From contig VBKY01000267.1 of NCBI GenBank assembly GCA_005879255.1, positions 1-17,584 on the forward strand: 17,584 bases of DNA, read 5' to 3'. Within the stretch, counting starts at the first letter, position 1, and each line of letters opens with the position of its first letter. Origin of the DNA: Deltaproteobacteria bacterium. GTDB taxonomy: Bacteria; Desulfobacterota_B; Binatia; UBA9968. This document shows, in pieces, positions 14,372 through 17,584 of this stretch. The position numbers and the translations under genes were made by a program. The notes under the pieces were generated by a model. It made no database searches. It was given only the letters and a program-made list of their open reading frames with translations, and was not told where the DNA came from.

Positions 14372-15147
14372 ATGCGCCGAACAAATTCAACTGGCCGGGT
14401 TGGCTCGTCTTTGGCGCCATACTCGTTTTTTGGGAGATCACTTCTCGCGGGCTTCCCAAGTTGCAGCTCTATATTCCGCCGATCAGTCAGATTTTCTGGG
14501 CGCTCGGCCAATTGCTCCTGTCGGGAACGATTGCTAAACATCTCAGCGCTAGTCTCGCGAGGTTTTTAGAAGGATATCTGCTTGCCGCCGCGATTGCCGT
14601 AGCGCTCGGGATTGTTCTCGGCTATTTCCGTTCCTTGCATAGCTGGCTCGAGATATTGATCGAGTTTCTTCGGCCAATGCCTTCGGTGGCGATTATTCCC
14701 GTCGCCGTTTTGATCCTCGGTATCGGTGATTCGATGATCGTCGCCGTCACTGTGTACGCAAGTATGTGGCCGATTCTGGTCAATACCATCGAGGGTGTAA
14801 GACACATTGAGAGTACGCTGATCGACACCGCTCGGACGTTCGGCCTCAGCCGCCGGCGCATCCTGTGGCAAATTATCTTGCCCGGCGCCTCGTCCTATAT
14901 CGTGACCGGCCTGCGCATCGGCTTGTCGATCGCGCTAATTCTCGTCACCACCGCGGAGATGGTTGTCGGCAGCAAAGGTCTTGGTTTCTTTATTCTTGAC
15001 GAAGAACGCTCGATGAACGGCGCCAACATGTATGCAGGTATCGTTCTCGTTGCGGTCTTGGGATACGCGCTCAACCGAGGATTTCTGACTTTGGAAGGTA
15101 AGGCGATGAAATGGCATCGCAGCATGATCGCTCGGGAGGCGGCTTGA
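14368..15147 (+). CDS. NitT/TauT-type ABC transporter permease 1
   Basis: This 259-aa membrane protein has about six helices and the cytoplasmic coupling (EAA) loop [20 protein letters not shown], which docks on the ATPase. The start is the ATG that overlaps the ATPase stop (ATGA); the longer open frame back to 14218 only shadows the ATPase. It resembles SsuC/TauC permeases. The family usually forms a homodimer, but a second, different permease follows two bases after its stop, so a heterodimeric channel is likely. Confidence 0.92.
   Translation: MNAPNKFNWPGWLVFGAILVFWEITSRGLPKLQLYIPPISQIFWALGQLLLSGTIAKHLSASLARFLEGYLLAAAIAVALGIVLGYFRSLHSWLEILIEFLRPMPSVAIIPVAVLILGIGDSMIVAVTVYASMWPILVNTIEGVRHIESTLIDTARTFGLSRRRILWQIILPGASSYIVTGLRIGLSIALILVTTAEMVVGSKGLGFFILDEERSMNGANMYAGIVLVAVLGYALNRGFLTLEGKAMKWHRSMIAREAA
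15134..15139 (+). promoter_or_regulatory. Ribosome binding site deciding the permease 2 start
   Basis: GGGAGG lies ten bases ahead of GTG 15150, within the end of permease 1. It supports the GTG start over the in-frame ATG at 15111, which would add 13 hydrophilic residues before the first helix. Confidence 0.55.
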
Positions 15148-15149
15148 CC

Positions 15150-15914
15150 GTGCGCTCCTCGAAGCTTAACGGCTTGCTGTTTGTGCTCGGTGTCGCCGTC
15201 GTCTGGGAACTGACGGGCCAGGCGCAGCTGATCAATCCGCTCGTCGTGCCGCCGCTCAGCAAAATTTTGCGAATATTTTGGGAGCTTTCTTGGTCCGGCC
15301 AGATCCCTTGGCAAATCATCGTCAGCATGAAGCGAGCGGCGGTAGGTTATTTTCTCGCCGCGGCGGTGTTTGTTCCCTTGGGTATTTTCATGGGACTCTC
15401 GCAACGAATCTATCGTATGTTGGAAGTCGTCGTCGAGATGTTGCGACCTGTGCCGCCCCCGGTGATGATTCCCGTGGCCATGCTGCTTTTCGGCTTGGAA
15501 GACGAGATGAAGATCTTCGTGATATTTTTCTCGTGCGCCTGGCCGATCCTGCTCAATACGATTGACGGCGTGCGCAATCTCGATTGGGGGTTGTTGAATA
15601 CGGCGAAGACTTTCGGTCTATCTCGTGGAAGAATTATCCGGCGAGTGATCTTACCTGCTTGCTCACCGCAGATCATGACGGGCTTGCGCGTCAGCTTGCC
15701 GATCATGCTGATTTTGGTGGTGATTTCCGAAATGGTCGGCAGCACCGATGGAATCGGCTACTTTATTCTCGATTCACAGCGAAGATTTAGAGTTCCCCAG
15801 ATGTATGCCGGCATGCTCGCTTTAGCGATTCTCGGCTACGCCCTCAATCAGATCTTTAATCTCTTGCAGCGCGCGCTATTACCATGGCACGGGGGAATGA
15901 ACAAGATGGAATGA
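15150..15914 (+). CDS. NitT/TauT-type ABC transporter permease 2
   Basis: This 254-aa permease is homologous to permease 1 but clearly diverged. It has the EAA loop NTAKTFGLSRGRIIRRVILP and the paired C-terminal GYFILDSQRRF...MYAG block, as in permease 1's [10 protein letters not shown]...MYAG. The GTG start two bases after permease 1's stop, with GGGAGG ahead of it, implies tight co-translation and a heterodimeric channel. Its last residues (MNKME) and TGA stop fall at the start of the second octamer palindrome (from 15907), so the repeat has supplied the end of this reading frame. Confidence 0.92.
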   Translation: MRSSKLNGLLFVLGVAVVWELTGQAQLINPLVVPPLSKILRIFWELSWSGQIPWQIIVSMKRAAVGYFLAAAVFVPLGIFMGLSQRIYRMLEVVVEMLRPVPPPVMIPVAMLLFGLEDEMKIFVIFFSCAWPILLNTIDGVRNLDWGLLNTAKTFGLSRGRIIRRVILPACSPQIMTGLRVSLPIMLILVVISEMVGSTDGIGYFILDSQRRFRVPQMYAGMLALAILGYALNQIFNLLQRALLPWHGGMNKME

Positions 15915-15971
15915 TGGAGTGATGGAATATTGGAGTATTGGGAAATCAGAGCCCAACACTCCAACATTCCA
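15907..15971. repeat. Octamer-built palindromic repeat, copy 2
   Basis: The left arm has four 8-bp units (TGGAATGA, TGGAGTGA, TGGAATAT, TGGAGTAT) and TGGG. A 9-base spacer (15943-15951) precedes CCCA (15952-15955) and two inverted units (ACACTCCA, ACATTCCA). The plan is the same as copy 1, with fewer units on the right. It lies between the convergent permease 2 and FAH-family genes, where it could act as a transcript-end hairpin for both strands. It overlaps the last codons of permease 2. Confidence 0.8.
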
Positions 15972-15976
15972 TTCTC

Positions 15977-16888
15977 TCAGACCTTGTGGATGCCGCCGCC
16001 TTCCGGAGGTTTCGGTTGGTCTCTGCCTGGGAGCCAGTCGACGTCCTTTCTCGGGCTATTGCCTATCACGCGAAACTTGGCCCGGCCCATGTTCTCAAAC
16101 TCGATTTCGATGGTGTCGCCGGAATTCACCGGCTTCAAACCTTCGTGGAATGTTCCCGTGGCGACGATGTCGCCTGGGCTGAGCCGAGCAAATTTCGACA
16201 ACCAGGCGATCTGATCCGGAATCTTGTGCGCCATCGCGCTGGTATTGTAGTTCTGCCTCGGCTCGCCGTTGTTCCACGACTTGACGACGACGTTGTGCGG
16301 ATCGGGAATCTCGTCCTTTGTGATAATCCACGGCCCGCAGCAACCGTGAGTGTCTTGACCTTTGCCAATGAAGTGCGTGCGGCGCACGAGTCCGCGGGTG
16401 GAAATGTCGAAGAACGGGACATAGCCGAAAACATAATCCAGCGCCTTGGATTCGGGGACATTCTTCGCGGTTTTTCCGATGACGTAGGCGAACTCAGCTT
16501 CAGGTTGGTAGACCACAGCTGCCGGAATGTCTCTCAGTTCGACGGCTTCGCCTGGGCCGACCAGATCAGGAGACTTGTAGAAATATTCGTGTGGAAAATT
16601 ATCCGCGGTGCGTCCGGCTCGGTCGATATAGTTGCTGAAGGCGGCGATGCACTTGCCGGGACGGGCAAGGGGAGAGCGCAGTTCGACGCTGGTCAACGGC
16701 ACGCCATCTTGTTGCGCAAGAATTTTTTCGAATCGCCTACGGTACTTGCGCCATCCTTCAATGATTTCTTCGATCACGCGCTGCGGCCCCTTGGCCTTGC
16801 GCGCGCTCACGCTGTCGCTCACATCGACAACCATGTTTTCGTTTTTGATGACGCCGATTCTGTCGTCGTTGAATCGTAGGATCTTCAA
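15977..16888 (-). CDS. Fumarylacetoacetate hydrolase (FAH) family protein
   Basis: The 303-aa product has the FAH C-terminal-domain pattern. Metal ligands E130 and E132 lie in QPEAEFAYVIGK and D161 in FFDIS; K176 is in GKGQDTHGCCGPWI, and IVATGTFHEG (241-250) gives the late TGT.xG motif. FAH-family enzymes hydrolyse or decarboxylate 2-oxo acids and acylpyruvates at the end of aromatic degradation (e.g. 2-oxohept-3-enedioate isomerase/decarboxylase, acylpyruvase, ureidoglycolate lyase-like); which reaction applies cannot be decided. The start is TTG at 16888, supported by the strong AGGGAGGGAG six bases ahead; no ATG gives a better N-terminus. It is convergent with the ABC importer and divergent from the ornithine-cyclodeaminase-family gene, so it is probably part of the same catabolic locus. 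Confidence 0.9.
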   Translation of the reverse strand: MKILRFNDDRIGVIKNENMVVDVSDSVSARKAKGPQRVIEEIIEGWRKYRRRFEKILAQQDGVPLTSVELRSPLARPGKCIAAFSNYIDRAGRTADNFPHEYFYKSPDLVGPGEAVELRDIPAAVVYQPEAEFAYVIGKTAKNVPESKALDYVFGYVPFFDISTRGLVRRTHFIGKGQDTHGCCGPWIITKDEIPDPHNVVVKSWNNGEPRQNYNTSAMAHKIPDQIAWLSKFARLSPGDIVATGTFHEGLKPVNSGDTIEIEFENMGRAKFRVIGNSPRKDVDWLPGRDQPKPPEGGGIHKV

Positions 16889-16894
16889 AGTTCG

Positions 16895-16904
16895 CTCCCT
16901 CCCT
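16895..16904 (-). promoter_or_regulatory. Ribosome binding site supporting a TTG start
   Basis: On the minus strand AGGGAGGGAG ends six bases before TTG 16888. Such a strong site makes the non-ATG start of the FAH-family gene credible. Confidence 0.65.
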
Positions 16905-16920
16905 GATCAAACTGCGCCTA

Positions 16921-16949
16921 TCTTTCCTACATGCGCTGGGTAATGTCAA
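16921..16949 (-). promoter_or_regulatory. Weak candidate promoter for the FAH-family gene
   Basis: A perfect TTGACA lies on the minus strand at 16949-16944. The element about 17-18 bases downstream (GAAAGA/AAAGAT) is a poor -10 match, so only the -35 part is convincing. It is well placed, about 55 bases ahead of the TTG start. Confidence 0.22.
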
Positions 16950-17027
16950 ACCAAAATCTCCCGTCGCGCTCCTGTTAAATGGGGCGATCGTCTTTCAAAA
17001 TCCGGTCCATTGTTGTAATCCAATCTC

Positions 17028-17033
17028 AGGAGG
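17028..17033 (+). promoter_or_regulatory. Ribosome binding site of the ornithine-cyclodeaminase-family gene
   Basis: A consensus AGGAGG sits six bases before ATG 17040, fixing the start of the gene that runs off the right edge. Confidence 0.75.
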
Positions 17034-17039
17034 TTACCC

Positions 17040-17584
17040 ATGCTTTTGATCAACAACCGCGAAGTCGAACAATTGTTCACGATGAAAGATTGTCTGGAAG
17101 CCTTGGAAGACGGTTACGATGATCTTCTCAAGGGTGACGCGGTGTATCGGCCGCGCTTGGATCTGTGGATGCCGTGCGATCGGCCCGACGGTTATTACCG
17201 CTGGGGAACCATGGAAGGCGCGAGCCGAAAGATCGGCGTTTTTGCCATCCGAATGAAATCCGACGTGGTTTATTGGCCGAATGGCGAGACCGAAGAAAAA
17301 TATTGCATTCAGCCCGGAACCTGGTGCGGCTTGGTGATGGTCTTCAGCGTACGCAACGGCGAGCCATTGGCGATCATCAATGACGGTCTCATCCAGCATA
17401 TGCGGGTCGGTGGCTGCGCGGGCTTGGGAGCTAAATACCTGGCGCGCGAAGACGCGTGCGATGTTGGCATCTTCGGCTCCGGCGGCATGGCGCGGAGTTA
17501 CTTGGAGGCGTTTTACGAGGTACGTAAGCTCCGCCGCGTGAAAGTCTACAGTCCGACGAAGTCAAACCGCGAGCGGTTTGCCAG
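17040..17584 (+). CDS. Ornithine cyclodeaminase / mu-crystallin family protein, 5' part
   Basis: The first 181 residues are visible before the window ends; family members are ~320-350 aa, so nearly half is missing. The N-terminal substrate domain begins MLLINNREVEQLFTMKDCLE and carries RMKSD (71-75), whose K73 fits the catalytic Lys of the family. A conserved R122-containing helix (MRVGGCAGLGAKYLAR) follows, then the Rossmann NAD-binding motif GIFGSGGMA (143-151). Members deaminate or reduce ornithine, alanine, ketimines and related amino or imino acids; the catalytic Asp further on would lie outside the window. The position 151 bases upstream of, and divergent from, the FAH-family gene suggests a shared control region and perhaps a shared pathway. 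Confidence 0.9.
   Translation, partial: MLLINNREVEQLFTMKDCLEALEDGYDDLLKGDAVYRPRLDLWMPCDRPDGYYRWGTMEGASRKIGVFAIRMKSDVVYWPNGETEEKYCIQPGTWCGLVMVFSVRNGEPLAIINDGLIQHMRVGGCAGLGAKYLAREDACDVGIFGSGGMARSYLEAFYEVRKLRRVKVYSPTKSNRERFA

Noticed and set aside
15938..16879. Long plus-strand open frame of 313 codons
   Set aside because: It lies wholly antisense to the FAH-family gene, which has clear family motifs and a strong ribosome site; the plus-strand translation shows no recognisable domain and begins inside the octamer repeat region.

Overview
The window looks like a chromosomal segment from an uncultivated Gram-negative bacterium. It has moderate-to-high GC, frequent GTG/TTG starts, a Tat-exported binding protein, lysophospholipid/acyl-ACP machinery and small dispersed palindromic repeats. 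I would guess a soil or sediment lineage of the Desulfobacterota/Binatota/Tectomicrobia kind, but this is a weak inference; there is no rRNA or other marker gene, and I see no tRNA, CRISPR array or transposase.

Left block, minus strand (5374 down to 92): a probable operon. First comes an LplT-like MFS transporter that runs into the first half of a PlsC-type acyltransferase. Next is an ORF carrying the rest of the acyltransferase plus an acyl-ACP/acyl-CoA synthetase; the junction is a TGATG overlap inside the acyltransferase domain. Last is a 623-aa protein joining a CADD/UndA-type heme-oxygenase-like diiron oxidase (HDO) domain to a complete muconate-lactonizing-type enolase-superfamily domain. 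That fusion keeps both sets of metal/catalytic residues and is the best candidate for undescribed enzymology here. A possible small membrane ORF sits ahead of the transporter, and divergently a PgeF/YfiH (peptidoglycan editing, 'laccase-domain') gene starts at 5584.

Middle block, plus strand (6663-12321): a cell-envelope-modification-like cluster. A kinase-fold/methyltransferase fusion is coupled by TAATG to a membrane-anchored alkaline-phosphatase-superfamily enzyme with a predicted Thr nucleophile. That gene overlaps a 90-aa double-hydrophobic microprotein with a YVDPG motif. A tandem paralogue of the membrane enzyme follows. The paralogue is interrupted by one in-frame TAG (12130-12132), after which 62 homologous codons continue to a TAA. 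No intact gene in the window ends in TAG.

Right block (12525-17584): a NitT/TauT-type ABC importer (Tat-exported binding protein, ATPase, two non-identical permeases with ATGA/near-overlap coupling). Then come a minus-strand fumarylacetoacetate-hydrolase-family gene and the 5' part of an ornithine-cyclodeaminase/mu-crystallin-family gene that runs off the right edge. This resembles a small-molecule uptake and catabolism locus of unknown substrate. Two copies of an unusual palindrome built of 8-bp TGGARTRN units flank the ATPase/permease genes; one supplies the stop codon of the second permease.
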